A DNA stretch of 64,000 nucleotides from JABMMZ01 sp964438995 (GTDB lineage: Bacteria > Bacteroidota > Bacteroidia > NS11-12g > UBA955), in contig CAYTMQ010000010.1 in NCBI GenBank assembly GCA_964438995.1, positions 1 to 64,000 on the forward strand, given 5' to 3'. Shown piece by piece: positions 52,336 through 62,043 of this stretch. The notes under the pieces are model-generated. The model had not been told where the DNA came from. It ran no database searches and saw nothing but the letters and a program-made list of their open reading frames with translations. The position numbers were made by a program, and so were the translations under genes. The number at the start of each line of letters is the position of its first letter. The first letter of the stretch is position 1.

Positions 52336-53375
52336 TGGGTTTAATTACAGAATTACCAAAATCTAACAAAAAAGGCTGGCCTTGGTCTGAAGAAGTAGAT
52401 CCAAAAATCTATGATTCAAACTTGAATTGGCCAAAAATTAGTATTGTGACTCCGAGTTACAATCAAGGTCAATTTATTGAAGAAACCATACGTTCGATAG
52501 TGTTGCAAAACTATCCAAACATTGAATATATAGTGATGGATGGCGCAAGTTCGGATTCTACTATAGACGTATTGAATGCATATAAACCTTGGATAAGTAC
52601 ATGTGTGTCTGAAAAAGACAAAGGACAATCGGATGCCTTAACTAAAGGATTTGCTATAGCTAGCGGAGCATTTATGAATTGGATTAATAGCGACGATATA
52701 CTGTGCAAAGAAGGCTTATATAACATTGGCAAAACAATCATAGAACATCCAGAAGTTGATTTTATACATGGGAGAAATGGTATCATGACCATCGATTCTG
52801 AGATATATTCTTATATGCCACATCCAAATGATTATTTAGATGAACGTTATATCTGTGAAATGCCTTATGGTCAACAAGCTTGTTTCTTTAGTCATAAAGC
52901 ATATTATGAATGCGGCGGTATAAATAGTGTTTTAAGATTCTCAATGGATTATGAACTGTATTTAAAAATCCATTTATTGGATGTAAAATCGGTTCAAATT
53001 GATGCTCTAATCGGCAGTATAAGAATTCATGACAATACTAAAACTGCGCAACTAGAAAGCATTATGCACCTTGAAAATGGAAATTCTTTCTTAACTTTTT
53101 TAGAAAGCATTGGCGACCAAAAGAAAGCCAAATTTTTTAAAAATATTGGTCATGTTGCATACTCAAAATACAAGATTAAACTCAATCTAAGTAAATCATT
53201 TGTCAATAAAGTTTTTGTAAGATATCTAAAGAAGAATATTTGGTATTACTACAACATCAATCAGTTTAAAGTGGCCAAACAAATGGCTATATTGATTATT
53301 AAAACAGATATGACAAACATTACAAACAAAGACTACCTAAAAATAATAAAGGATGGTTTTAGTAGAAGACAATAG
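52335..53375 (+). CDS. Family 2 glycosyltransferase
   Basis: A 346-aa GT2. A 36-residue N-terminal tail precedes KISIVTPSYNQGQFIEETIR; VMDGASSDSTIDVL near residue 69, EKDKGQSDALTKGFAIASG near 95 and MNWINSDDILCKEG near 113 are characteristic of the colanic-acid-type (WcaA/PslC-like) branch. It ends within the acyltransferase gene (23-bp overlap). Confidence 0.9.
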   Translation: MGLITELPKSNKKGWPWSEEVDPKIYDSNLNWPKISIVTPSYNQGQFIEETIRSIVLQNYPNIEYIVMDGASSDSTIDVLNAYKPWISTCVSEKDKGQSDALTKGFAIASGAFMNWINSDDILCKEGLYNIGKTIIEHPEVDFIHGRNGIMTIDSEIYSYMPHPNDYLDERYICEMPYGQQACFFSHKAYYECGGINSVLRFSMDYELYLKIHLLDVKSVQIDALIGSIRIHDNTKTAQLESIMHLENGNSFLTFLESIGDQKKAKFFKNIGHVAYSKYKIKLNLSKSFVNKVFVRYLKKNIWYYYNINQFKVAKQMAILIIKTDMTNITNKDYLKIIKDGFSRRQ

Positions 53376-54432
53376 TCAAAAGAATTATAAATATGTTGAT
53401 GCATTGAGGGGTATAGCCATACTAATGGTAATGGCTGTTCATATTTCACAATCAAATTCATTAGATATTTCTGATTTGGCTAAGTCAGTACTAAAATATG
53501 GGTCTAAAGGCGTACAACTGTTTTTTATGGTCAGTGCTTTCACTCTATTTTTATCATTAAATTCAAGATATGAAAAAGAAAAGCGACCGTTTTTAAATTA
53601 TGCCATTAGACGCTTTTTTAGAATAGCTCCAATGTACTACATCGCTTTGGTATTTTACACAACAGTTTTTGTTATGTATTCTCCTACTAAGGAAGGTATA
53701 ATATTAAACGCTTTGTTTTTACATGGATGGAGCATTAAATGGTTAAACAATATTGTGCCAGGGGGATGGTCAATTGGAGTAGAAATGATGTTCTATGTCG
53801 TTTTACCATTTGTGTTTTTAAAAATTAAAAACTTAGATCATGCCATTAAATTTTTAATTTTATCAATGGTTTTCAAAGCCATTTTAAACTATTTTCTTAG
53901 TATATATCTGATAGTTCCGAATAAAGAGGAATTTGATTTGTTCATTACCTTTTATTTGCCAAATCAGATGCCCATTTTCGCTATGGGAATAGTATTGTAT
54001 TTTATCCTTGAAAAAAAGGAGTACAACTTCGACCAAATCAATCAATCAACTCTTATATTATTGGTTGGTACTATCTTGTTTACACTGCTTTTTGAAAGCA
54101 GATACTTGATCGATAATTTCGTTTGTTTTGGTTGTATGTTTTTAATTTTATTTGTTTACATGAGTAGGGCAAAAGGACTGTTGTTGAATTGGCCTTTACT
54201 TCAGATTGGAAAATTTAGCTTTAGCTTGTATCTATCTCATTTTGCAGTTATTCATCTATTAGAGAAAATGGACTTGTATTATATAAAAATAGGTGGAATT
54301 TTTGATTTTGTTTATAGATACATTTTGGTACTTTTTATAGCATGCATAATATCTGCTATAACATACCATTTAATTGAATCAAAATTTCAAATGTTGGGTA
54401 AGTTATTGATTAGAAAACTGAGTATAAATTAA
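53353..54432 (+). CDS. Acyltransferase-3 family membrane protein (OafA-like)
   Basis: A 359-aa integral membrane O-acyltransferase with ten or so helices. KYVDALRGIAILMVMAVHIS near residue 13 has the R/H pair of the family, followed by QLFFMVSAFTLFLSL and RRFFRIAPMYYIAL. WSIGVEMMFYVVLPFVFL near 138 is the second hallmark. These proteins add acetyl or other acyl groups to sugars during or after glycan assembly. Adjacent to a second member of the same family. Confidence 0.88.
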   Translation: MVLVEDNSQKNYKYVDALRGIAILMVMAVHISQSNSLDISDLAKSVLKYGSKGVQLFFMVSAFTLFLSLNSRYEKEKRPFLNYAIRRFFRIAPMYYIALVFYTTVFVMYSPTKEGIILNALFLHGWSIKWLNNIVPGGWSIGVEMMFYVVLPFVFLKIKNLDHAIKFLILSMVFKAILNYFLSIYLIVPNKEEFDLFITFYLPNQMPIFAMGIVLYFILEKKEYNFDQINQSTLILLVGTILFTLLFESRYLIDNFVCFGCMFLILFVYMSRAKGLLLNWPLLQIGKFSFSLYLSHFAVIHLLEKMDLYYIKIGGIFDFVYRYILVLFIACIISAITYHLIESKFQMLGKLLIRKLSIN

Positions 54433-55517
54433 TGGGTTTTATAAGATTTATTTTAGCTGTTTCTGTTGTGATTGCACATACCAATCCTTTTTTTGGAATT
54501 ACAATGGTAGGTGGCCAAATCGCCGTGGAAGCTTTTTACATTATTTCTGGATTTTATATGTCATTAATTCTGACAGAGAAATATATTGGTAAAAATGGGT
54601 CATTTTCTCTGTTTATTTCAAATCGATTATTGAGATTGATGCCTATATATTGGGTGGTTTTAGTAATCTCTTTACTATTTTGTCTTTTCAGTAGTCAAAT
54701 TTTAGGTGATTCAGGTTTCGCTTTAGATTTGTATCAGAAGTTTTATGTCAATGCAAAATCTTTGATATTCTTAGTCATTACCCATTTGATTGTAATTGGT
54801 CAGGATGTAGTTATGTTTTTGGGATTGAATCCTGATGGTTCTTTATTTTTTACTAGCAATTTTCAAACGACGAATCCTCAATTACATCATTTTTTATTAT
54901 TACCTCAAGCTTGGACTATTGGCATAGAAATTTGCTTTTATCTAATTGCTCCATTTGTATTAAAGTTGAACTGGAAATGGATTTTAACGGCACTTTTGGT
55001 TTCATTTGGAATTAGAATGTACATATTTTATGGTGTTGGATTGACCAATGACCCATGGACATATAGATTTTTCCCAAGTGAATTAATGTTCTTTTTGATT
55101 GGCTATTTTTCATATAAGATTTCGGTATTTTTAAAAGATAAAAACATATCAAAGTACATAGTATGGACCAATTTAGTGATTATTGTTTTCTACACTTTGT
55201 TTTTTTATGATATACCAACATTTGGATTGTCAGATTCTGTTAAAGAAGTAATTTATTATATCTATCTAGCACTTATAATTCCAATGTTGTTCAATTATTT
55301 CAAAAAGAGTAAGCTAGATAATAGTATAGGTGAATTATCTTATCCTATCTATCTTTCTCACAGTTTGATCATAATGGTGTTTGCAGTTACAGGTATCTCT
55401 TTTTCTAAGCAAGGCTTGTATGTAGTTCCTGCAACAATTGCATTTGCTTATTTACTTAATATTACAATCGCAAATCCAATAGAAAAACTTCGACAAAAAC
55501 GCATAAAAATTAATTAA
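54432..55517 (+). CDS. Acyltransferase-3 family membrane protein
   Basis: A 361-aa second acyltransferase-3. It starts MGFIRFILAVSVVIAHTNPF, lacking the usual N-terminal D-x-x-R extension but keeping the His in VVIAHTNP. IAVEAFYIISGFYMSLIL, NRLLRLMPIYWVVLVI and AWTIGIEICFYLIAPFVL follow. Sequence differs enough from its neighbour that they probably modify different positions or with different acyl groups. One-base overlap with the previous gene. Confidence 0.88.
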   Translation: MGFIRFILAVSVVIAHTNPFFGITMVGGQIAVEAFYIISGFYMSLILTEKYIGKNGSFSLFISNRLLRLMPIYWVVLVISLLFCLFSSQILGDSGFALDLYQKFYVNAKSLIFLVITHLIVIGQDVVMFLGLNPDGSLFFTSNFQTTNPQLHHFLLLPQAWTIGIEICFYLIAPFVLKLNWKWILTALLVSFGIRMYIFYGVGLTNDPWTYRFFPSELMFFLIGYFSYKISVFLKDKNISKYIVWTNLVIIVFYTLFFYDIPTFGLSDSVKEVIYYIYLALIIPMLFNYFKKSKLDNSIGELSYPIYLSHSLIIMVFAVTGISFSKQGLYVVPATIAFAYLLNITIANPIEKLRQKRIKIN

Positions 55518-55526
55518 TATATAAAA

Positions 55527-56177
55527 ATGGAAAAATTAAAGTATTACAGCCAAGTAGGCCAAGATAAATACATTTATGAACACTTTTTTAAAGGCATTGA
55601 AAAGGGTACTTTTTTAGACATTGGAGCCCATGACGGTGTCAATAAAAGTAACTCTTTCTTTTTTGAAAAAACATTGGGTTGGACTGGCATTTGTGTTGAA
55701 CCTATTCCCGAGGTTTTTGAACGTTTAAAATCTAACAGAAATTGCATATGTGTCAATGCTGGAATTTCAGATAAAAATGGTGTTTCAAAATTTTGGAGAA
55801 TTGAAGGTTATTCAGAAATGTTAAGTGGAATTGCCGATAACTATAATGATAAACACAAAGAAAGAATTGAAAAAGAAATTAAAGAACACAACGGTAAAAA
55901 AACTGAGATAGACATTAAAATTTATGATATCAATACTTTATTAAAGGAGTACAACTTCTCTCATATTGATTATTGTACTATTGATGTAGAAGGAAGTGAA
56001 GAAAAAATATTATCTGTATTAAACGAAAAGGAATTTGATATCTCAGTATTTACAGTTGAGAATAATTATCAAGATAAAACTCTTAGAAAACTAATGAAAT
56101 CAAAAGGCTATAAATTACAATCTATAGTAGATTTTGATGATGTATATGTGAAGAGAAAAAAGTGGTGGATTTTTTAG
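55527..56177 (+). CDS. FkbM-family methyltransferase
   Basis: A 216-aa SAM-dependent methyltransferase. It starts YYSQVGQDKYIYEHFFKG, followed by the SAM loop GTFLDIGAHDGVNKSNSFFF near residue 28 and GICVEPIPEVFERL; the FkbM signature is DYCTIDVEGSEEKILSVL near 150. It belongs to the small FkbM branch common in glycan loci, distinct from the one at 45301. Ends 9 bp before asnB. Confidence 0.88.
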   Translation: MEKLKYYSQVGQDKYIYEHFFKGIEKGTFLDIGAHDGVNKSNSFFFEKTLGWTGICVEPIPEVFERLKSNRNCICVNAGISDKNGVSKFWRIEGYSEMLSGIADNYNDKHKERIEKEIKEHNGKKTEIDIKIYDINTLLKEYNFSHIDYCTIDVEGSEEKILSVLNEKEFDISVFTVENNYQDKTLRKLMKSKGYKLQSIVDFDDVYVKRKKWWIF

Positions 56178-56186
56178 TCGATTTGT

Positions 56187-58061
56187 ATGTGCGGGATTTC
56201 AGGAATATATAATTTAGATGGTCAGCCAGTAGATACCGAAGAGCTGAAAGTCTTTACCGATGCAATGACGCATAGAGGTCCGGATGCATATGGTTATGAG
56301 TTTTTGGACAAATCAACTTTAGGCCTTGGTCAAAGAAGATTGTCTATACTAGATTTGAGCGAATCTGGTAAACAACCTATGTATTATGCTGAAAACCGAT
56401 TTTGTATCACATACAATGGCGAAGTTTTTAATTTTCTGAGTTTGAAAAATGAACTGTTAGGTTTGGGTTATCAATTCAAATCTGACTCTGATACTGAAGT
56501 AATCTTAGCTTCATATTTGCAATGGGGTCCCTTGTGCTTAAAGAAGTTTAATGGCATGTGGGCTTTTGCAATTTGGGACAATCTTAACAAAGAACTGTTT
56601 TTGGCAAGAGATAGATTTGGTATCAAACCATTGTACTATAATTATGATGAAAACAAACGATTTATTTTCGCCTCAGAGACAAGAGCATTTAAGTTTTTAA
56701 AATCATTTAAAAGGGGATTTAATCAACAATTATTAAATTTAAATTTGATAGATCCTTATGCCATTGAAGGATTAGGCTATACCATATTTGACAACGTTCT
56801 TCAATTGTTACCAGGTCATTTTATGACTGTAAAACGCAATGAAAAAGTTGTTCAAAGAAGATGGTGGAATATCAACGATTGTCATCCTGATGTACCAAAA
56901 AAATTTGAAGAACAAGCCGAAAAATTTTATGAATTATTGAGAGATGCTTGCAGATTGAGACTGATTAGTGATGTACCGGTAGGCACAGCTCTAAGCGGAG
57001 GATTGGATTCTACAGCAGTATACTCGACAGTTTATGACATCATGCAAAATGAAACATTAGGAAGAGTTAACAAAGATGCTCAAAGAGCATTTACTGCTGT
57101 CTTTCCAGGTTTGCCTCATGATGAAAAAGAATATGCAGCTCTTGCTGCTCAATATACTGGTGGAAATATTACATACATAGAACCCAATGTAAACAATCTT
57201 GCAAGTAAAATTGAAAGGGAAACAGAGTTGTGTGATTTCCTTGGAAATGCCCCAATTTCTTCTATTGCCTCTGTATATGAAGGCATGAGAAAAAATGGAG
57301 TGGTAGTTTCAATGGATGGCCATGGTGTTGATGAAATGCTTTATGGATATAGAGATATGGTATATGCAATGTACAACGAAGGGTTGTGGAATCAATCTTA
57401 TGCCAATGCAGTGTCTTATAAAGATGTTTTGATCAATTTGTATCATCCTGATCAAAGAGATGAATTGAGAATTAGATTGGATAAGCAATTAAGTGAAAAG
57501 AAACAGAGAGAATCATCTCTGAAATTTAAAGTAAAGAAAGTCCTTAAAAAGCAGATAGAAACCTCAGAATTTTTGCCTGTTGAATTGCCTCATTTAAGTG
57601 ATAAGCCATACATTTTTGATGAAAAACCAATTGAGCAAAGAATGGTTTACAACGAATTTTTTCAGCATACTTTACCAGCTTTGTTACGCAATTTTGATAG
57701 AGCTGGTATGATTAACAGCATTGAAATTCGAATGCCGTTTATGGATTGGAGGTTGGTGTCATATGTATTTTCTCTTCCAACATCAAGTAAGATTGGTGAT
57801 GGATTTACTAAAAGAATTGTGAGACAAGCCATGAAAGGTAAAATGGATGAATCGTTGCGAACGCGAACTTATAAAGTTGGTATTGGTAGTCCTGTCGATT
57901 ATTGGTTAAATGGCGATTTGAAATCTTGGGCTATGGACCATCTAAAAGATGTCGATTTGAAAGAGAAGGCAGAATCTGAATGGAAATCAAATTCTAAATG
58001 GTCGCCCAAAACAGTTAAAGATATTTGGCAAAACATCAATCTTGATTTAATTAGTAAATGA
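56187..58061 (+). CDS. asnB: Glutamine-hydrolysing asparagine synthase-like amidotransferase
   Basis: A 624-aa two-domain enzyme. The catalytic Cys2 is intact (MCGISGIYNLDG), with RGPDAYGYEF, RRLSILDLSESGKQPM and TYNGEVFNF of the glutaminase domain. The synthetase domain has the ATP PP-loop ALSGGLDSTAVYST near residue 268 and SMDGHGVDEMLYGY near 375. In glycan loci such AsnB paralogues (WbpS-like) often amidate uronic acid carboxyls rather than making asparagine. Position inside the operon favours this, but free-asparagine synthesis cannot be excluded. Overlaps the next gene by 4 bp. Confidence 0.88.
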   Translation: MCGISGIYNLDGQPVDTEELKVFTDAMTHRGPDAYGYEFLDKSTLGLGQRRLSILDLSESGKQPMYYAENRFCITYNGEVFNFLSLKNELLGLGYQFKSDSDTEVILASYLQWGPLCLKKFNGMWAFAIWDNLNKELFLARDRFGIKPLYYNYDENKRFIFASETRAFKFLKSFKRGFNQQLLNLNLIDPYAIEGLGYTIFDNVLQLLPGHFMTVKRNEKVVQRRWWNINDCHPDVPKKFEEQAEKFYELLRDACRLRLISDVPVGTALSGGLDSTAVYSTVYDIMQNETLGRVNKDAQRAFTAVFPGLPHDEKEYAALAAQYTGGNITYIEPNVNNLASKIERETELCDFLGNAPISSIASVYEGMRKNGVVVSMDGHGVDEMLYGYRDMVYAMYNEGLWNQSYANAVSYKDVLINLYHPDQRDELRIRLDKQLSEKKQRESSLKFKVKKVLKKQIETSEFLPVELPHLSDKPYIFDEKPIEQRMVYNEFFQHTLPALLRNFDRAGMINSIEIRMPFMDWRLVSYVFSLPTSSKIGDGFTKRIVRQAMKGKMDESLRTRTYKVGIGSPVDYWLNGDLKSWAMDHLKDVDLKEKAESEWKSNSKWSPKTVKDIWQNINLDLISK

Positions 58062-59263
58062 AATTGATTTACGTCTTCACATCTGCAAGTGTTAATTCTG
58101 GTTCGGTTCAAAAGAAAGTCATTGAACAGATACAAGCACTTAGATCGAATGGTGTAGAATGTAAAGGATTGTTTTTTACCACCGATGAATTTGACAATAA
58201 TGCCACTGAATGTTTTGAATTTATTAGTGTACCAAAAGTACCAAAAACATATTTCAGATCTGCAAAACAACGCATAGCATACCATCAAACTGTTTGCAAC
58301 TATTTCAATCAACACAAAATTGAGACAGATTATATCTATGTAAGATATCCAGGTGCTGGAAAGTATATAGCAAAATGGGTCAATGAATGGGGCCATAAAA
58401 TATTTTTTGAGCATCTAACATCAGAAACATTGGAAATTAGGTTGTACGGCAGAGAAAACCCTTTTAAATGGAGCCTTTCGAGTGTATTAAGTAGATTAGA
58501 ATTTTTATATTGGCCATTGTTCAACGAATGGAGATATGGTAAATTTATAAGAAATAATGCAGCATTTGGCATTGCCAATTCTATGGATATAGCCAATTAT
58601 GAAAATTCAAAAGCAGGTAAAAACTATGTTAAATTGATCAATGGAGATGCAGTCAATACAGGTAATTATAATGTTGTAGATAAACCACTGTTCAAGAACC
58701 AATTTAACATGGTATTTCTCAAAGGCGCGGTAACACAAGCTGATTTTAATGGTTTGGATAGATTGTTTAAAGGAATGGCCAAATACCAAGGACCAATTCA
58801 ACTTCATTTGTTCCTATATGGGAAAAATTTAGAACATGAAAAGCAATTGATTCAATCGCTAGGTATACAAGAATTGGTCACTGCAGGTGATTTTATTGAT
58901 AAAGCTGAAATTGACAAGTTAATGCCTTCAATACATTTAGGCATTGCGGCACTTGGTGTGCATAGAAAAGGATTAAAAGGCACAACTACCATCAAGTCAA
59001 GAGAGTACTGTGCTAGGGGCATCCCTTTTATTTATGGGCACAATGACCCAGATTTTTCTGCTGTTAAAGTGGCCGAAAAATTTTGTAAAGAGTATCCAGC
59101 AAATGATTCTGATATCAATATGAATGAATTAATTGAATGGTATAAGAACATTTCTAACAATACTAATTTGGGCTTGGAAATGCATAATTTTTCTAAGCTG
59201 AATTTAGACTATAATTCAAAGATGAAAAAACTTAAAGAATTCTTGAGTACATGGAAAAACTGA
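58058..59263 (+). CDS. GT-B glycosyltransferase (GT4-like)
   Basis: A 401-aa GT-B fold protein. The N-terminal half (LIYVFTSASVNSGSVQKKV; YVRYPGAGKYIAKW; HKIFFEHLTSETLEIRLYG) binds the acceptor. In the C-terminal half VFLKGAVTQADFNGLDRLFK starts the nucleotide-sugar domain, and GIAALGVHRKGLKGTTTIKSREY replaces the usual E-x7-E motif, split here as LGIAALGVHRKGL and TTIKSREYCARGIPFIYG. It is a divergent member, retaining lysine and arginine residues for phosphate binding. Overlaps the previous gene by 4 bp and the next by 13. Confidence 0.8.
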   Translation: MKLIYVFTSASVNSGSVQKKVIEQIQALRSNGVECKGLFFTTDEFDNNATECFEFISVPKVPKTYFRSAKQRIAYHQTVCNYFNQHKIETDYIYVRYPGAGKYIAKWVNEWGHKIFFEHLTSETLEIRLYGRENPFKWSLSSVLSRLEFLYWPLFNEWRYGKFIRNNAAFGIANSMDIANYENSKAGKNYVKLINGDAVNTGNYNVVDKPLFKNQFNMVFLKGAVTQADFNGLDRLFKGMAKYQGPIQLHLFLYGKNLEHEKQLIQSLGIQELVTAGDFIDKAEIDKLMPSIHLGIAALGVHRKGLKGTTTIKSREYCARGIPFIYGHNDPDFSAVKVAEKFCKEYPANDSDINMNELIEWYKNISNNTNLGLEMHNFSKLNLDYNSKMKKLKEFLSTWKN

Positions 59264-60885
59264 GAAAAATTTTAACAGACAAACCTTATGAAACCATATC
59301 TTTTGTGGTTTTACTGTACTTTTTTTCTCCAATATTCGTGTTCCAAAATGATGTAAAATTTTTGATTCACGACAACATGGATGGATTGGTTCCTCTATAC
59401 ACCTTTATGGGTCAAAAAGATGTTTTCTGGGCTAACTCAGATGCTCGAATTTCTGGTATCATGGATACCTTACCACGAGCTTGTTTACCGTCAGTATTTA
59501 GTTTTTTTAGATTGTTGTTTTTAATATTCTCACCCCTTCTGGCGTATAGCATTCATTATATATTTCAGCATCTAATAGCATTTATCGGAATGAGGTTATT
59601 GATCAAAGATTATATCAATCAACAGGATGTAGTGTATAATTTGGTTGCTTTAGCCTTCGCTTGTTTGCCATATTGGCCTGGTGGTGAATTGACTGTTGCT
59701 GGATTGCCATTGTTGGTCTGGTCATTTTTATCTATCATCAACAAACGCTCGAATTTTCTGCATTGGATGATAATTGTATTGTTTCCATTCTTCAGTTCAT
59801 TAACATTTGGCAATATGTTCACGTTTCCAATGTTCTTTGTATTTTATCTTATTGTATTGATATACTCAAAGACAGTTAAATTCTCGATAGTTGCTTTATT
59901 GCCTTTCGTGTTTTTAGGCATCACAACAATTGTAAGCGAATGGAACATGTTTGCTTTATTTGCCGAAGGATTTAAATCTAATAGAATTGAAAATCTAGGA
60001 GAAGCTGGGATGTTGAATTTTAAAGGGATATTAGGTGTCTCTGTACTGGCCTTTTTATTTGGCCATTACCATTTTCATAGCTATCATTTGCCTATAGTTT
60101 TTGTTGCAATTTTTGTTTTAATAATTGCAATAAGAAATAAAGATAAGAAGGCATCAAAACTCATATTTATGGGTACATTGACGATTGGTCTAATGTATTT
60201 TCTAACGGTTTTTCTAAACAATATTGTATTGATTAAAAACTTTAATTTTTCAGTCAGATTCTGGGCTTTAATGCCGATTCTGTGGTATGCATTTTTAGCC
60301 TACTTATTATTACAAATTAAGAACGACTTTGCTAAAAAAGCCCTTTTGTTTGTTCAATTACTATGGGTGGTTTGTATGTTGTATCCTAAAGATTACTATG
60401 GTTCGGTGTATGCTGAAAATGCTAGCTTCTACAATTATTTCAATCAGGAGGATGAAGACCATCAATCATTTCAATCCTATTATAAAATTGATGCATTTAA
60501 AACTATAAAAACAAATTATCCAGAAGTATACAAGGGCAATGTTGTGAGCATTGGAATAAGTCCTGGAGTTGCATTGTACAATCAGTTTAAAACCTTTGAT
60601 GCATATTTGAATTTGTATCCACTAGAAAAATGGCAATCTATAAAGAAAATTAATGCCAAAGAATACGAAAAAGCCAACTTAAAATACTATTCCAATAATC
60701 GAGCATATTTGTTTTCAGCCGACAATCTGAATGGCAAGGAATTGCACCCTGAATGGGATATCGAAGAAATGGCGCACAACAACATAAAAACCATAATCTC
60801 ATCAAAACCAATTTTTGGTCAATATACTCTCATAGGCTCAATCGAGAACATTTACTTATACCATGTCAACTACAATCAACAATAA
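59251..60885 (+). CDS. Polytopic membrane protein, DUF6044/YkoS-like
   Basis: A 544-aa protein with ten or more TM helices up to about residue 390, followed by a soluble C-terminal domain of about 150 residues. The first periplasmic loop contains NDVKFLIHDNMDGLVPLYTF, in which the HDNxD motif matches the DUF6044 (Bacillus YkoS-like) pattern; acidic residues there may be catalytic as in GT-C enzymes. A lipid-linked-sugar transferase or polymerase is a reasonable guess. It overlaps the neighbouring genes by 13 and 23 bp. Confidence 0.65.
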   Translation: MEKLRKILTDKPYETISFVVLLYFFSPIFVFQNDVKFLIHDNMDGLVPLYTFMGQKDVFWANSDARISGIMDTLPRACLPSVFSFFRLLFLIFSPLLAYSIHYIFQHLIAFIGMRLLIKDYINQQDVVYNLVALAFACLPYWPGGELTVAGLPLLVWSFLSIINKRSNFLHWMIIVLFPFFSSLTFGNMFTFPMFFVFYLIVLIYSKTVKFSIVALLPFVFLGITTIVSEWNMFALFAEGFKSNRIENLGEAGMLNFKGILGVSVLAFLFGHYHFHSYHLPIVFVAIFVLIIAIRNKDKKASKLIFMGTLTIGLMYFLTVFLNNIVLIKNFNFSVRFWALMPILWYAFLAYLLLQIKNDFAKKALLFVQLLWVVCMLYPKDYYGSVYAENASFYNYFNQEDEDHQSFQSYYKIDAFKTIKTNYPEVYKGNVVSIGISPGVALYNQFKTFDAYLNLYPLEKWQSIKKINAKEYEKANLKYYSNNRAYLFSADNLNGKELHPEWDIEEMAHNNIKTIISSKPIFGQYTLIGSIENIYLYHVNYNQQ

Positions 60886-61285
60886 CACAACTCCACAGAT
60901 CATTTCTTTTAAAAGAATAGGAGAGTCTGGTCTGGGCTATATATCCATAGCAGAGATGCACAATCAAATACCATTTGAAATCAAAAGAATTTTTTGGACG
61001 TATTATACACCAGAGGATGTGACTAGAGGCAGACATTCGCATTTTGATACAGAAATGGTTTTAATTGCTGCAGCAGGTAAAATTGATGTGACGACAGAAA
61101 TGACAGATGGTAGCGTTCAAGAATTTGTGTTGGATAAACCAGATATTGGACTGTATTTGCCAAAAATGTGTTGGCATACCATGAAGTATAGCCATAACGC
61201 AGTTCAATTGGTTATAGCATCAAGTTTATACAACGAAAAGGACTATGTTAGATCTTACGAAGATTTTAAAAAAATTAAATCATGA
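60863..61285 (+). CDS. FdtA/QdtA-like cupin ketoisomerase
   Basis: A 140-aa WxcM-like cupin. PFEIKRIFWTYYTPEDVTRG and RHSHFDTEMVLIAAAGKIDV contain the active-site His pair; LPKMCWHTMKYSHNAVQLVI is the second cupin motif. FdtA and QdtA turn dTDP-4-keto-6-deoxyglucose into the 3-keto sugar with galacto or gluco configuration; which one cannot be told by eye. It is followed by the matching acetyltransferase and aminotransferase, so all three form a cassette. Overlaps the next gene by 4 bp. Confidence 0.85.
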   Translation: MSTTINNNTTPQIISFKRIGESGLGYISIAEMHNQIPFEIKRIFWTYYTPEDVTRGRHSHFDTEMVLIAAAGKIDVTTEMTDGSVQEFVLDKPDIGLYLPKMCWHTMKYSHNAVQLVIASSLYNEKDYVRSYEDFKKIKS

Positions 61286-62043
61286 AATTCAATAACCGAA
61301 ACGTTTACATCAGCGAGAAAGCTAGAATTGGCAACAATGTGAAGATTGGCGATAACACAACTATTTACGACAATGTGATTATAGAAGATGATGTTATTAT
61401 TGCAAATGATTGTGTGATTGGTGAACCTTTAAATGACTATTATTATAAGTCATACGAAAATCCTACAACTCTTATTGGCAAGGGGTCATTGATTAGAAGT
61501 CATGCCATCATATATTCTGGCGTTACACTTGGTGAAAATTTTTCTACTGGTCATAGAGTAACAATAAGAGAGCAAAGTGTATTCGGTAAAAATTGTAGAG
61601 TTGGAACACTTTCTGACATTCAAGGCTATGTAACATTTGGAGATTATTGTTGGTTGCATTCGAATGTTCATATTGGTCAAACATCTAGAATAGGGAATTA
61701 TGTTTTCATTTACCCTTATGTTGTATTTACAAATGATCCAACACCTCCATCTAATATTTGTAATGGTCCCACTGTTGGAGATTATTCACAAATTGCAGTA
61801 GGTTCAGTTTTATTACCGGGTACTGAAATAGGAAAACACTGTTTGGTTGGAGCTGGAGCAGTAGTTGGAGGTACAATCAACGATTACAAATTGGTTCTAG
61901 GTAGTCCAGGCAAAGAAGTTAAAGATGTTAGAGACATCAAAAATAAAGAAACAGGTTTTTCGCATTACCCTTGGCCTGAGAACTTCGAAAGAGGAATGCC
62001 TTGGGAAGGTATAGGTTACGAAAATTGGCTAAAATCACAATGA
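61282..62043 (+). CDS. Hexapeptide-repeat N-acetyltransferase (FdtC/QdtC-like)
   Basis: A 253-aa left-handed beta-helix acyltransferase. The isoleucine-rich hexapeptide repeat pattern is visible throughout (ARIGNNVKIGDNTTIYDNV; VTLGENFSTGHRVTIREQ; SRIGNYVFIYPYVVF), with the catalytic His likely in GENFSTGHRVTIRE or WLHSNVHIG. The C-terminus includes GSPGKEVKDVRDIKN. It would acetylate the 3-amino group made by the following aminotransferase, giving dTDP-Fuc3NAc or dTDP-Qui3NAc. The start and stop overlap neighbours by 4 bp. Confidence 0.85.
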   Translation: MKFNNRNVYISEKARIGNNVKIGDNTTIYDNVIIEDDVIIANDCVIGEPLNDYYYKSYENPTTLIGKGSLIRSHAIIYSGVTLGENFSTGHRVTIREQSVFGKNCRVGTLSDIQGYVTFGDYCWLHSNVHIGQTSRIGNYVFIYPYVVFTNDPTPPSNICNGPTVGDYSQIAVGSVLLPGTEIGKHCLVGAGAVVGGTINDYKLVLGSPGKEVKDVRDIKNKETGFSHYPWPENFERGMPWEGIGYENWLKSQ

